A stretch of DNA of 64,000 nt from Thermococcus gorgonarius (GTDB lineage: Archaea > Methanobacteriota_B > Thermococci > Thermococcales > Thermococcaceae), in assembly GCF_002214385.1 (NCBI RefSeq), contig NZ_CP014855.1, positions 496,001 through 560,000 of the forward strand. The letters run 5' to 3'. The translations under genes were made by a program, and so were the position numbers. The number at the start of each line of letters is the position of its first letter. Position 1 is the stretch's first letter. Under the pieces are notes generated by a model, which saw only the letters and a program-made list of their open reading frames with translations, ran no database searches and was not told where the DNA came from. Below are positions 1 through 8,538 of the stretch, in pieces.

Positions 1-577
1 CGAGGAACTTGGCAAGCCTCTCGAATATCTCAAGGTCTTCTCTTATCTGCCTCTCAGCGTCCTCATAGCTGTCGTGGGCGGTGTGGGCTTCAAAGAAGCG
101 GCTTATCTCCCTGACGCGGATGAGCGGCCTGGTGTGCTTGGTTTCGTACCTGTAAACGTTAACTATCTGGTAGATTTTGAAGGGCAGGTCGGCGTGCGAC
201 CTTATCCAGAGCGAGAACATGGAGTACATCGCCGTCTCGCTCGTTGGCCTGAGGATGAGCCTGACGTCAAGCGGGTCCAGACCCGCGTGTGTAACCCAGT
301 AAACCTCGTCCTCGAAGCCCTTTATGTGTTCTGCCTCCTTCTGAAACTCGGTCTCAGGGATTAAAGCCGGGAAGAGCACCTCTTCGTGGCCTGTTCTGGC
401 CATCTCCTCGTGGATGAACCTCTCTATGTTGCGCATGATTTTAAGGCCGTAGGGAAGCCATATGTTCATTCCCTTGACCGGGTAGCGCTTGTCCTGGATT
501 CCAGCGGTTTCGATAAGCTCGTTATACCATTCGCTGAAATTCTCGCTCCACTTTTCCCTCTTAACTTTGCCCGTCAT
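1..577 (-). CDS. proS: Prolyl-tRNA synthetase (N-terminal part, cut by window edge)
   Basis: Class II aminoacyl-tRNA synthetase that charges tRNA-Pro in the cytoplasm. Only the first 190 or so residues are inside the window; the gene runs off the left edge. The translation opens [17 protein letters not shown] and carries the class II motif 2 region ([16 protein letters not shown], then [17 protein letters not shown]), typical of archaeal/eukaryotic-type ProRS. The start at 577 is preceded by GGTGGTGCAG. An AT-rich promoter-like element lies at about 605-620. The identity is clear; nothing can be said about the missing C-terminus. Confidence 0.95.
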   Translation of the reverse strand, partial: MTGKVKREKWSENFSEWYNELIETAGIQDKRYPVKGMNIWLPYGLKIMRNIERFIHEEMARTGHEEVLFPALIPETEFQKEAEHIKGFEDEVYWVTHAGLDPLDVRLILRPTSETAMYSMFSLWIRSHADLPFKIYQIVNVYRYETKHTRPLIRVREISRFFEAHTAHDSYEDAERQIREDLEIFERLAKFL

Positions 578-656
578 CTGCACCACCTAGCCGTTGGACG
601 TAAAAGCCGTTTATTAAGTTTTTTCCAAATCTAAAGTAAGGATGTGAAGGAAAAGC

Positions 657-1982
657 TCAGAACTTCAGAACCCTTGCCAGAACTATCAGCGGGTCCCAAA
701 CCGGCGCGAAGGGGGGCGCATAAGCCAAGTCGGTAAAGAAGGCATCCTTCGTTGTGAAGCCAGCGGTGAGCATCGCCGCGGCCGTGTCTATCCTTGGTAG
801 TATCTCAGCACCGACAGCCTGGACGCCGAGGAGCCTGTTGGTCTCGTTGTCAACAACTCCCTTTAGCCAGATTTCTCTGGCCCCCGGGTAGTAGTGGGGC
901 TTCGTATTGGCTTTTATGAAAGCAGTCCTGACGTCGTAGCCTTCCTTTATTGCTTCGGCCTCAGTGAGGCCCGTCTTGCCTATCTCAAGGTCGAGGAACT
1001 TGGTTATGCTCGTTCCAAGCACTCCGGGGAAGTGTATCTCCTTCCCGGCTATGTTGCTTCCGGCCACGTAACCCATCTTGTTCCCGGGCGGTGCGAGGGG
1101 TATCCACACGCGCCTACCGGTTATTAGGTGCTTCGTCTCTGCCACATCACCAGCCGCATAAACGTTCTCAACGCTCGTCTGCATCTTCTCGTTCGTCCAT
1201 ATCGCGCCGGTCTCGCCTATCCTGACGCCCAGTTCTCTGGCCAGCTCGGTGTTCGGCTTTATCCCTGTGGCAACTATGACGAGGTCCGCTTTATACTCCC
1301 CGGCGTCGGTGATGACCTTCTCGACCCTTCCGTCGCCCTCAAAGCGCATGGTGAGCTCCTCTAGGCGGAGGTTGAGGTTGGCCTTAAGCTTCTCCTCGAC
1401 TATGTCCGTAATCTCCTTGTCGAAGGTCTTCCTGAGGATCCTCTCGCTCCTGCCGATGAGGGTCACGTTCTTGCCCCTAGCGACGAAAGCCTCGGCCATC
1501 TCAAGGGCGATGTAGCCGGTTCCGATGACGACCACGTCCCTGACGTCGTACTTTTCCATATACTCGGTTATTGCGACCGCATCGGGGGGCAGGTCGGCGG
1601 TGAAAACACCCGGAAGGTCTATGCCCTCTATCGCCGGAACTTGGGGAGAGGCACCGTTGGCAAAGACGAGGTAATCCCACTCGTAGGTGTGCTCCCCGTC
1701 GGGCTCCCTCACGCGGACATTCCCCTGCTCGACCTCAATGACTTCTGCTTTCATGTGAAGGTCAATACCGCGCTTCTTGATGAAGACCTCTGGAGGGTAA
1801 TGCATCAGCTTTTCCTTTGGTGAAATTCCCTCAACGACGTAGGGAATGCCGCAGGGGGCGTGGCTTACCCACTCAGTGGCTTCAAACACTTTGACGTCCC
1901 ACTCGGGCCTGAGTCTTTTAACACGGGATGCCGCGCTCATTCCAGCTGCTCCACCGCCTATGATAACCACCGTTTTCTTCAT
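657..1982 (-). CDS. CoA-disulfide reductase / NAD(P)H sulfur oxidoreductase family flavoprotein
   Basis: A 441-aa FAD/NAD(P)-dependent pyridine nucleotide-disulfide oxidoreductase. It has an N-terminal FAD-binding [10 protein letters not shown], a single redox cysteine at about residue 44 in HAPCGIPY (the hallmark of CoA-disulfide reductases), a central NAD(P)-binding [12 protein letters not shown] and the second FAD motif VYAAGDVAE. In Thermococcales this family includes CoADR and NSR, the CoA-dependent sulfur reductase of the elemental-sulfur response. Which of the two this is cannot be decided from sequence. I chose the ATG at 1982, 24 nt inside the longest frame, because GTGGTGG sits just upstream and it restores the family N-terminus [12 protein letters not shown] SurR-like site lies just upstream. 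Confidence 0.9.
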   Translation of the reverse strand: MKKTVVIIGGGAAGMSAASRVKRLRPEWDVKVFEATEWVSHAPCGIPYVVEGISPKEKLMHYPPEVFIKKRGIDLHMKAEVIEVEQGNVRVREPDGEHTYEWDYLVFANGASPQVPAIEGIDLPGVFTADLPPDAVAITEYMEKYDVRDVVVIGTGYIALEMAEAFVARGKNVTLIGRSERILRKTFDKEITDIVEEKLKANLNLRLEELTMRFEGDGRVEKVITDAGEYKADLVIVATGIKPNTELARELGVRIGETGAIWTNEKMQTSVENVYAAGDVAETKHLITGRRVWIPLAPPGNKMGYVAGSNIAGKEIHFPGVLGTSITKFLDLEIGKTGLTEAEAIKEGYDVRTAFIKANTKPHYYPGAREIWLKGVVDNETNRLLGVQAVGAEILPRIDTAAAMLTAGFTTKDAFFTDLAYAPPFAPVWDPLIVLARVLKF

Positions 1983-1992
1983 CCCGTACCAC

Positions 1993-2009
1993 CACAAAAG
2001 GTTCAAAAC
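1993..2009 (-). promoter_or_regulatory. SurR-like binding site in the CoADR/NSR promoter
   Basis: Read on the minus strand, GTTTTGAAC (2009-2001) fits the SurR core GTTn3AAC, and GTG follows after five bases, close to the extended GTTn3AACn5GTT. The element lies between a TATA-like AATTTTTAA (about 2016-2026) and the start codon at 1982, so a bound protein would cover the transcription start. That is the position expected for repression. Binding is inferred from motif and gene context, not proven. Confidence 0.55.
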
Positions 2010-2028
2010 CCGGGGTTAAAAATTTGCC

Positions 2029-2274
2029 TCAGGTCTTTCTCAGGATCACCTCGTAGGTTTTGTCGCCCTTCATGATGCTGAGAACAAGGCTCTTGTCATA
2101 GTCCACGAACTTGGCTCCTGTTAGGGAGTAGCCTTCCTTTTTGAGGAACTCCTTGAACTTCAGTCCAAGGTCTCCAAAGAGTTCGGCCGCTAGAGTTGCG
2201 AGGCTGGGTTCTTCAATCTTCAACTCCGTATGGTACTTGCGGGCAAGCTCAAAGACGTCTGGCTCATCCACCAT
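2029..2274 (-). CDS. Conserved small protein of unknown function
   Basis: An 81-aa acidic/basic protein beginning MVDEPDVFELARKYH. It has two predicted helices and a C-terminal beta-rich stretch (SLVLSIMKGDKTYEVILRK). I recognise no family. The start at 2274 was preferred over the ATG 12 nt upstream because GGTGGTTGCA precedes it. It is divergent from the TFS gene; the two share a short AT-rich promoter block near 2305-2316 (TTTTTATT on one strand, AATAAAAA on the other). It is followed on the same strand by the CoADR gene after about 46 nt, which holds that gene's own promoter. Confidence 0.6.
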   Translation of the reverse strand: MVDEPDVFELARKYHTELKIEEPSLATLAAELFGDLGLKFKEFLKKEGYSLTGAKFVDYDKSLVLSIMKGDKTYEVILRKT

Positions 2275-2356
2275 TGCAACCACCATTGTAAATTTATCCA
2301 CAAACCTTTTTATTCCCTTCCCACATACCACAACCTCGGCTGGTGAGGTGGTGAAA

Positions 2357-2689
2357 ATGAAGTTCTGTCCGAAGTGTGGGAACCTCATGCTCCCCGACAG
2401 AAAGAAAAAAGTGTGGGTTTGTCGCGTTTGCGGTTATGAGGAATCCTTTGACGAAGAAAAGGACAGGGAGAAGACAAAGATTACCCAGAAGGTCGAGCAC
2501 AAACCCGACGAGGAAATCGTTGTCATCGAGCAGGACGTCAAGACCTTGCCGACCACCAAGGTTACCTGCCCCAAGTGCGGTAACGATACTGCCTACTGGT
2601 GGGAGCTTCAGACGAGGGCTGGAGATGAGCCGAGTACGATATTCTACAAGTGTACCAAATGCGGCCACGTATGGAGGTCCTACGAGTGA
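2357..2689 (+). CDS. tfs: Transcription factor S (TFIIS-like RNA cleavage factor)
   Basis: A 110-aa two-zinc-ribbon protein that stimulates transcript cleavage by backtracked archaeal RNA polymerase. The N-terminal RPB9-like ribbon uses C4, C7, C22 and C25. The C-terminal ribbon uses C71, C74, C99 and C102 and carries the catalytic acidic pair D90-E91 in TRAGDEPST. The start at 2357 is preceded by GAGGTGGTGAAA. It leads a tight cluster with a 62-aa protein, PCNA and GINS51, linking transcription elongation and replication genes. The stop codon overlaps the GTG start of the next gene, so the two are probably translationally coupled. Confidence 0.95.
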   Translation: MKFCPKCGNLMLPDRKKKVWVCRVCGYEESFDEEKDREKTKITQKVEHKPDEEIVVIEQDVKTLPTTKVTCPKCGNDTAYWWELQTRAGDEPSTIFYKCTKCGHVWRSYE

Positions 2690-2874
2690 AGGACATTGAA
2701 AGGGAAGTCCTTCTAAGGCTTGCAAAAAAGGCGTTGAAAGAACTGGATGAGGCCTACCTTAGAGTACCCGATTTGGATAACGGAAAAGCTTATTTATTCA
2801 GGGGGAAAGAGAGAGTTAGGCTGATGCTCAAAATCCTGGAGTCTACGAACAGGGGGGATGAAGATGCCGTTTGA
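2686..2874 (+). CDS. Small conserved protein between TFS and PCNA, unknown function
   Basis: A 62-aa helical, charged protein (starts KDIEREVLLRLAKKAL after the initiator) with no motif I recognise. I choose the GTG at 2686: it overlaps the TFS stop as GTGA and has a perfect GGAGGT seven bases upstream, inside the TFS coding region. The 3' end overlaps the PCNA start by 11 nt, so all three genes appear translationally coupled. Context suggests a role near the replication clamp or RNA polymerase, but that is inference only. The alternative start at 2671 (ATG) lacks comparable support. Confidence 0.75.
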   Translation: MKDIEREVLLRLAKKALKELDEAYLRVPDLDNGKAYLFRGKERVRLMLKILESTNRGDEDAV

Positions 2875-3613
2875 GATAGTTTTTGATGGTGCTAAGGAGT
2901 TTGCAGACCTTATAGCCACTGCCAGCAACCTAATTGACGAGGCAGCTTTTAAGGTAACTGAGGAAGGAATAAGCATGCGTGCCATGGATCCCAGCAGAGT
3001 GGTTCTAATAGACCTTAATCTGCCGGAGAGCATTTTCTCCAAGTATGAGGTCGAGGAGCCTGAAACCATAGGCGTAAACATGGACCACTTCAAGAAGATC
3101 CTCAAAAGAGGAAAGAGCAAGGACACCCTCATACTCAGGAAGGGGGATGAAAACTTCCTTGAGATAACCTTTGAAGGAACTGCAAAAAGAACCTTCCGCC
3201 TTCCCCTCATAGACGTTGAAGAACTCGAGCTTGACCTTCCGGAGCTTCCATTCACTGCCAAGGTTGTTCTCCTTGGCGAAGTCTTAAAAGAAGCCATAAA
3301 AGACGCTTCACTCGTTAGTGATGCCCTCAAATTCATAGCGACTGAAAACGAATTCACGATGAAGGCTGAGGGAGAGACCAACGAGGTTGAGATAAGGCTC
3401 ACCCTTGAGGATGAAGGCTTGCTTGACCTGGAAGTCCAGGAAGAAACCAAGAGCGCCTATGGAATAAGTTATCTGGCCGATATGGTCAAGGGCATCGGAA
3501 AGGCCGATGAGGTCACACTGAGGTTCGGCAATGAGATGCCCCTCCAGATGGACTACTACATCAGGGACGAAGGAAAGCTTACATTCCTCCTCGCTCCGCG
3601 CGTAGAGGAGTGA
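2864..3613 (+). CDS. pcn: DNA polymerase sliding clamp (PCNA)
   Basis: A 249-aa homotrimeric clamp that tethers polymerases B and D, RFC-loaded, with partners binding through PIP boxes. The sequence opens MPFEIVFDGAKEF and has the full two-domain PCNA fold, including the interdomain connector region and a C-terminal FLLAPRVEE tail that matches archaeal PCNAs. The start at 2864 was chosen over the in-frame ATG at 2858 because it gives the family N-terminus and is preceded by GGGGGATGAAG. It lies downstream of TFS and the 62-aa gene and upstream of GINS51. Confidence 0.97.
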   Translation: MPFEIVFDGAKEFADLIATASNLIDEAAFKVTEEGISMRAMDPSRVVLIDLNLPESIFSKYEVEEPETIGVNMDHFKKILKRGKSKDTLILRKGDENFLEITFEGTAKRTFRLPLIDVEELELDLPELPFTAKVVLLGEVLKEAIKDASLVSDALKFIATENEFTMKAEGETNEVEIRLTLEDEGLLDLEVQEETKSAYGISYLADMVKGIGKADEVTLRFGNEMPLQMDYYIRDEGKLTFLLAPRVEE

Positions 3614-3645
3614 CTTCCAAATTCTAACTTTTTTGGTGGTTGGCG

Positions 3646-4242
3646 ATGGACATCATTAAGCTCAGAGAGATGCTGGAGGAGGAGCTCTCGAAGCCAGAAC
3701 TAGTCAGGATCGATGAATCTTTTTACGTTGATTTCGACAGCCTGATAAAGGCCCTTCACCTAGGGGCCGAGAGCTCCCGGGAGAGGGGAGAAAACTTAGA
3801 AGAGGCCATATACCTTGAGCAGCTCAAGATAGCCGAGGGGCTGATGAGGGAAATAATACGGTTGAGACTTCACAAGCTCGTTGATGCGGTCTTTTCTGGA
3901 AGTTTTAGCCCCGGTGAGCTGGTTGAGGAGGAAAGGAAACTATTCCTGATTCTGAAGGCTTTTGTGGAAAGGAAGGACTTTGGAAAAGGTGTCCAGCCCC
4001 AGAAACAGGTGGAAGAAACGGAGAAAAAAGCTGATCTGGGCTCGGAAATAGTCAGTAAGGAAAGCTCTCAGAAAACAAGAATTCGTACTGCTTACATAGT
4101 CTCTGCTGATTTACCGTCAATTCTGGACGAAAATCTCAGAGAACACGGGCCAGTAACCGCTGGGGACCTCGTGGTGCTTCCCGAGAGCATTGGCGAGGTT
4201 CTCGTTAAAAGAGGCGTCGCTAGAAGAGTCAGCATTCTTTGA
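3646..4242 (+). CDS. gins51: GINS complex subunit Gins51 (Gins15)
   Basis: A 198-aa subunit of the archaeal GINS complex, which joins MCM helicase and the GAN/Cdc45-like nuclease at the fork. The alpha-helical A domain comes first (about residues 1-115, with the basic RLRLHKLVDAVFSG helix). A charged, low-complexity linker follows, then a small beta B domain (about 150-198, ending VKRGVARRVSIL). The A-then-B order is characteristic of the Gins51 type. The start is the ATG at 3646, with GGTGG six bases upstream; a TTG two codons earlier is less likely. It lies 32 nt after PCNA, as in other Thermococcales. Confidence 0.9.
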   Translation: MDIIKLREMLEEELSKPELVRIDESFYVDFDSLIKALHLGAESSRERGENLEEAIYLEQLKIAEGLMREIIRLRLHKLVDAVFSGSFSPGELVEEERKLFLILKAFVERKDFGKGVQPQKQVEETEKKADLGSEIVSKESSQKTRIRTAYIVSADLPSILDENLREHGPVTAGDLVVLPESIGEVLVKRGVARRVSIL

Positions 4243-4273
4243 AACATAAAAACCTGAGAAAAGAAAGAAAGGT

Positions 4274-7200
4274 TCAGCCGAACCTCTCCAGGAACATCTG
4301 AAGTATCTTGTTGGCCTTCTTCTCAAAGATGTAGGCCAGCTTCATGTAGTACGCTGCCCTGTTGTGGTACCTGCTCGCGAGGTTGAGGATCATGGTTCTG
4401 ATGGGCTCGGGAATTGCTGACTGGACAAGTGCGGTGAGGTTCTCGTAAAGCTGGGTCTCCTCGTTGTATAGGTTCTCCCAGTACTGGTACTTAGACATCA
4501 CGTCTATCTGGCTAAGGGTGAACGTCTTCTCGACGTCCTGGTAGTTCGGGTTTATGACCCCGATCCTGAGGGTGTCATGAGGTCCGCGCGGTGTGTAGTA
4601 GAACTCCAGTATTCCGTCGTTGGTGTAATAGATCTGGTCGTTGACTATGACCTTGCTCTCTCCGATTACCGGTGTCATGTTCTGGGCATCGAGGAGGAGC
4701 ACCTTGATCTTGGTTGGCTCACCGGTAACTACCTGTCCTTCTGCGTAGGCCATCACGACCATCTTTGGCAGTCCTGCCTGGACTACAACCGGGGCGTAGT
4801 CGAGTACTTCGCCGGTTGAGCTGTCCTTGACGCCGATGACACCGAGGTATGTTCCGCTCTCGTTGACATTGATCTTAACTGATGCATACGTGATACTGTT
4901 GTTGACCACTGGGGCAGTGCTCGGGCTTACCTTGATGTTGCCGTTGTCTCCGAGGATCTGGTAGTAGAAGATGTAGTGGATCGGGTCGTAGCCAACGGTA
5001 TCGTAGCCGTAAACTGCTATGAGGTAGTATCCTGGCTCTGGCATGAACTTCTCGAAGACCTCGTCGCTGGTCGGGCCGATCTGGTCGGTGTAGACTGTAT
5101 AGTTGGTGAAGTTCATGAGGTCTTCATAGGTCGGGAAGTAGTACACGTAGAGGTCGAGGTCGGCGTTCGGGTCTTCTGGCTGGGTTATGCCGACGCGGAA
5201 GTAGTAGTCGCTTTCTGTAATGGGTATGGCACCTATGACATCGAAGTCGTCCTGGCTGACGTTCCTTATCATGCCATAGACCTGGTCGAGTCTGCCCATA
5301 CCGAGTCCGTAGAGTTCTGCCTGGAAGGTTCCGTAGTTGGTGTTCTTAACCGTGATTGCAGAGTGAATAATTCCCGGAGAGTCCATGTCGGTTATTATCT
5401 TCTCGGGCTGTATGGTCACTCCAACGGTCTCGACGCTTATGGTGTAGTGGGACTCGTTGTAGCCAGTTCTGGGCTTTGTGAAGGTGCAGGTGTAGGCGGT
5501 TATCTCCCAGGTGCCGGGTTCTGGGTTCTTGATAACCCAGGTGTACTCCGGCAGGCCAGGACCAACGAAGTAGTAACCTGGGACGTATTCTGCTACAACT
5601 GCACCTTCGGGTCTCGCTATCATGAGGGTTGTCCTGCCCATGGGAGTTCCGTTCTCGTCGAGCGGTACCCTGAGGGTAACGCGGAGCTCCTTGGTTCCAG
5701 GAGCGACCTGGTAGAAGTAGTGCTTAGCAACACCTGGCAGAGCGGTGTCACTGAGTGAAGCCTTGTTCTGTCCGTTCATGTTCATTGGCAGGTCGACTAT
5801 GACCGGGATGAATCCGTCGATGTAGCTGGTCTCGGGGTCATCGATGTACACGAAGCCAACGTAGATGTGGCCGGGCTGGAGCTTGGAGTAGTCTATCTGA
5901 ATTGAGAAGCTTCCGAAGGTTTCTCCTCCGGCTATTACAGTGTCAACGTTGGGAATGATCCAATCGTCGCTTGTGCTTATGTGGTAGGCTTTTTCGACCG
6001 CAACTGGTGATAATCCAAGGCCGTTCTCGTATTCCATCGGGTAGAAGTAGAGCGGAACTCCTGCCGGGAATTCGTTCCTGATGTAGACACCGCGGTAGAG
6101 GTAAGGCATGTCGTAGAGACCGTAGAAGTAGCTGTTGTACTCGATGTAGTCCGGGCTTATGGGTATCTCCTTCTCCTCGAGGTCGTTCCTGAAGCCTGTG
6201 AAGGTGGTTCCGCCGTAAATGTAGGTGGTCTTCTCCGCGCTGAGGTTCTGGAGGACGGCTATTGCACTGTCAACATGTATCAGTCCGAAGCCCTGGTCGA
6301 CTGGAGTGGCCTCCTGGACTGGAACTGCACTCATCTCAAGGGCGCGCTTTATCATTATCGGGTTGTAGGTCAGGTTGTGCTGCTTGGCGTAGCTTATGAG
6401 GAGCGCCACAGCACCGCTGACGTGGGGAGTTGCCATTGAGGTTCCGTCCCATATTCCATAATATTCGTACGGATCCTGGTCAAGTACGGTGTACCAGAGC
6501 GGGAGACTTGAGAATATCCTTTCACCCGGTGCTATGACGTCCGGGTCGAGAAGGCCGTCCATCCTCGGTCCCCTGCTAGAGAAGCTTGCCACAGTGTCGG
6601 CAACGCCGTCAGCACCGTAGAAGATGCTCCAGCGCTGGCTTGAGCGGAACGCACCGACTGTTATGACGAGGTCGCTGTCACCGGGGCATGGACCGTGTTA
6701 GTGGTTGGCCCCTCGTTTCCAGCGGCGATGGCGAAGGTGACGCCGAACAGGTCTGTTATCAGGTTGGCGTAGAATATTTCTGGGTTCTCCAGACCGTCGT
6801 TTATCTCCCCGCCTCCACCGAGGGACATGCTTATGACGTCGGCACCGTTTAGGGCGGCGTAGAACATTCCATTAATTATCCAGCTCGTCCTTCCAAAGCC
6901 CTGTTCACCTGGGAGAACCTTGACCTCTATGAGCTGGGCGTTTGGTGCCATTCCGTAGGTTCCGTTGAAGACCGGGTCAGTTGGAAGGCCCACCCCGGCC
7001 ACTGTACCGCTGACGTGGGTTCCGTGGCCGTGGGCGTCCCACCTGAACATTGCGTAGCTGATTCCCTCTCCGCAGGGTATCGTAAAGAGCGGGTTCTCAT
7101 CGTTGCTCATGTCGCCTATGTGAACCCTGGCCAGGGCTATGTTCACCTTGGTGGAGTTCACGGTAACGTAGTCCCCGGTGATGTCGTAGAGGGTCATCGG

Positions 7201-8167
7201 CTGGTCGTCGGTGAAGTCGTTGTTGAGGTTGAGGTCTATGTAAGCAACGAAGTTGCCGCTCTGGTTGACAACGAGAACCGGGTAAACGTCGCTGAGGTCG
7301 CCGAAGAGCCCGAGCTCATAGGGATCGTTGGGTGTGCCGTTGAAGTTGTTGAGGTCAAAGTACCTCTCCGGGAGGAGGCCGAGGTAGTACTCGCTTCCGG
7401 TTATGTTGCCAACATAGTATGCAGTCATGTTATACTCCGTCACGCTTGGGTGGCCATAGTACATAGCATAAGCGCCCCAGTAAATCGGAACTGTCATGTT
7501 GACAACGATGGTGCCGTTTACAGTCTGGGTGGCGACGTAGTAGAGCTGGGCTATTCCCTCGTCGCTGGCGTCGTAGATGTCGATTATCTTCCTCCTGCCG
7601 TCGAAGGTAATCTGGAGGAACGGGTGGCCGACGTCAACGCCGGTGTCGAGGACGGCAACTGTAACGTTGTCACCAAAGACCCCGTAGTTCATCCATGCGT
7701 CGTAGGCGCGGGTGGTGAAGATGCTGAGGAACATGTCTGGCATCTGCGGGGCTTCCTTCGGTGGTAGAGCCTCGGGCTCCTTGACAGGCTCCGAAAGCTT
7801 GACCATCTCGTCCTTCCAGATTCCGATTATTCCGTTGATCTCCTTGAGCTTTGCCAGCTTCTCCCTGGGTATCGTGGCAACTATGAACTGGTACTCGGGC
7901 TTGCTTATAGGATCAATCTTGCCAATCTTGGCTATCTCGTTGTAAACTTCCATGGCCTTGTCCCTTGAGGGGGCAATGATCAGCCTAAGCTCCTTTTTCG
8001 TCCCCCTTGAGGAACTTGTCGATCTGCTTGTCAACTGGCATTATCTTGTTGCTTGGTTCGTTGATTTGAGTGCTCATCCCTGCAGAAACTATCGGCACTG
8101 TGGCCACTGGAACAACGGCCAGGGCCATAATTAAAACAATTAAGACGCTCAGGGTCTTTCTGTTCAT
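4274..8167 (-). pseudogene. Pyrolysin-like secreted subtilase, broken by two compensating frameshifts
   Basis: If two one-base errors are corrected, this is a 1297-aa secreted S8 serine protease. A signal peptide (MNRKTLSVLIVLIMALAV) comes first, then an I9-type propeptide and a catalytic domain with Asp in AVLDTGVDVGHP, His in DAHGHGTHVSG, oxyanion Asn in AIAAGNEGP and Ser in WDGTSMATPHVSG. A long beta-rich C-terminal region typical of pyrolysin/stetterlysin ends in a helical tail. Break one: an extra A in the A-run at 7994-7998 changes KGDEKELRLI into a stop at 7985. Break two: a missing G near 6680-6683 (GCCCCGGTGAC where GCCCCGGGTGAC restores AGNEGP...APGDSDLVITVGA). The overall length stays divisible by three. 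It is either a sequencing artefact or a recent pseudogene. The start is 8167; a TATA-like TTTTAATAA lies at about 8219-8227. Confidence 0.85.
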
Positions 8168-8538
8168 GACTAAGGACACTTCCATGCACTTGTGTGCAAT
8201 AGTGTATCTGTAGTGGGATTATTAAAACTTTTTTCCATGGAGAAATAGGGGCCAAAGAGCGGGTTTAGATTTGCCGATGGACTCTCAATTTAGGGCTCTT
8301 TGTGAAGTATTGTGTTCATTGAAAATCTAAAAAGGGCAATATAGGACGTCAACAACCTTGAGGATATCTTGGATACACTAATGCATAGAAAAGAGAATGT
8401 TGGCGTTAGAATTCCCGAAATTTTCTCCGGATTAGTCAGATGGAGCTTAAAAAGCTTTTCTCTTCCGACTTTTCAGTTAATTTTAAATAGGGTTTCCATA
8501 TATCACCTCCGGTAAGTACCTTAAATGGAGGGATAGCC
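8168..8538. other. Intergenic region between divergent subtilase and pps
   Basis: A 371-bp AT-rich gap. It holds the subtilase promoter on the minus strand (TATA-like element near 8219-8227) and the pps promoter near 8481-8517 on the plus strand. Between about 8230 and 8440 I see no convincing ORF, RNA gene or repeat. A short AAGCTT...AAGCTT pair at about 8447-8458 is the only local symmetry. Confidence 0.6.
8481..8517 (+). promoter_or_regulatory. pps promoter: TATA box and imperfect TGM-like element
   Basis: TTTTAAATA at 8481-8489 is a good archaeal TATA box. TATCAC-CTCCG-GTAAGT at 8501-8517 follows. Its left half matches the Thermococcales glycolytic motif TATCACn5GTGATA exactly, the right half only partly. 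It lies downstream of the TATA box at the expected transcription start, the position used for repression of glycolytic genes by TrmBL1/Tgr. The weak right half keeps confidence low. Confidence 0.4.

Noticed and set aside
4976-7767. Long plus-strand frames opposite the subtilase gene
   Set aside because: Valine-rich shadow translations of a conserved protease on the other strand; no family resemblance.
7985-8034. Programmed -1/+1 frameshift in the subtilase
   Set aside because: The run is short, no stimulatory structure is evident, and a second compensating indel exists far away. Artefact or pseudogene is simpler.
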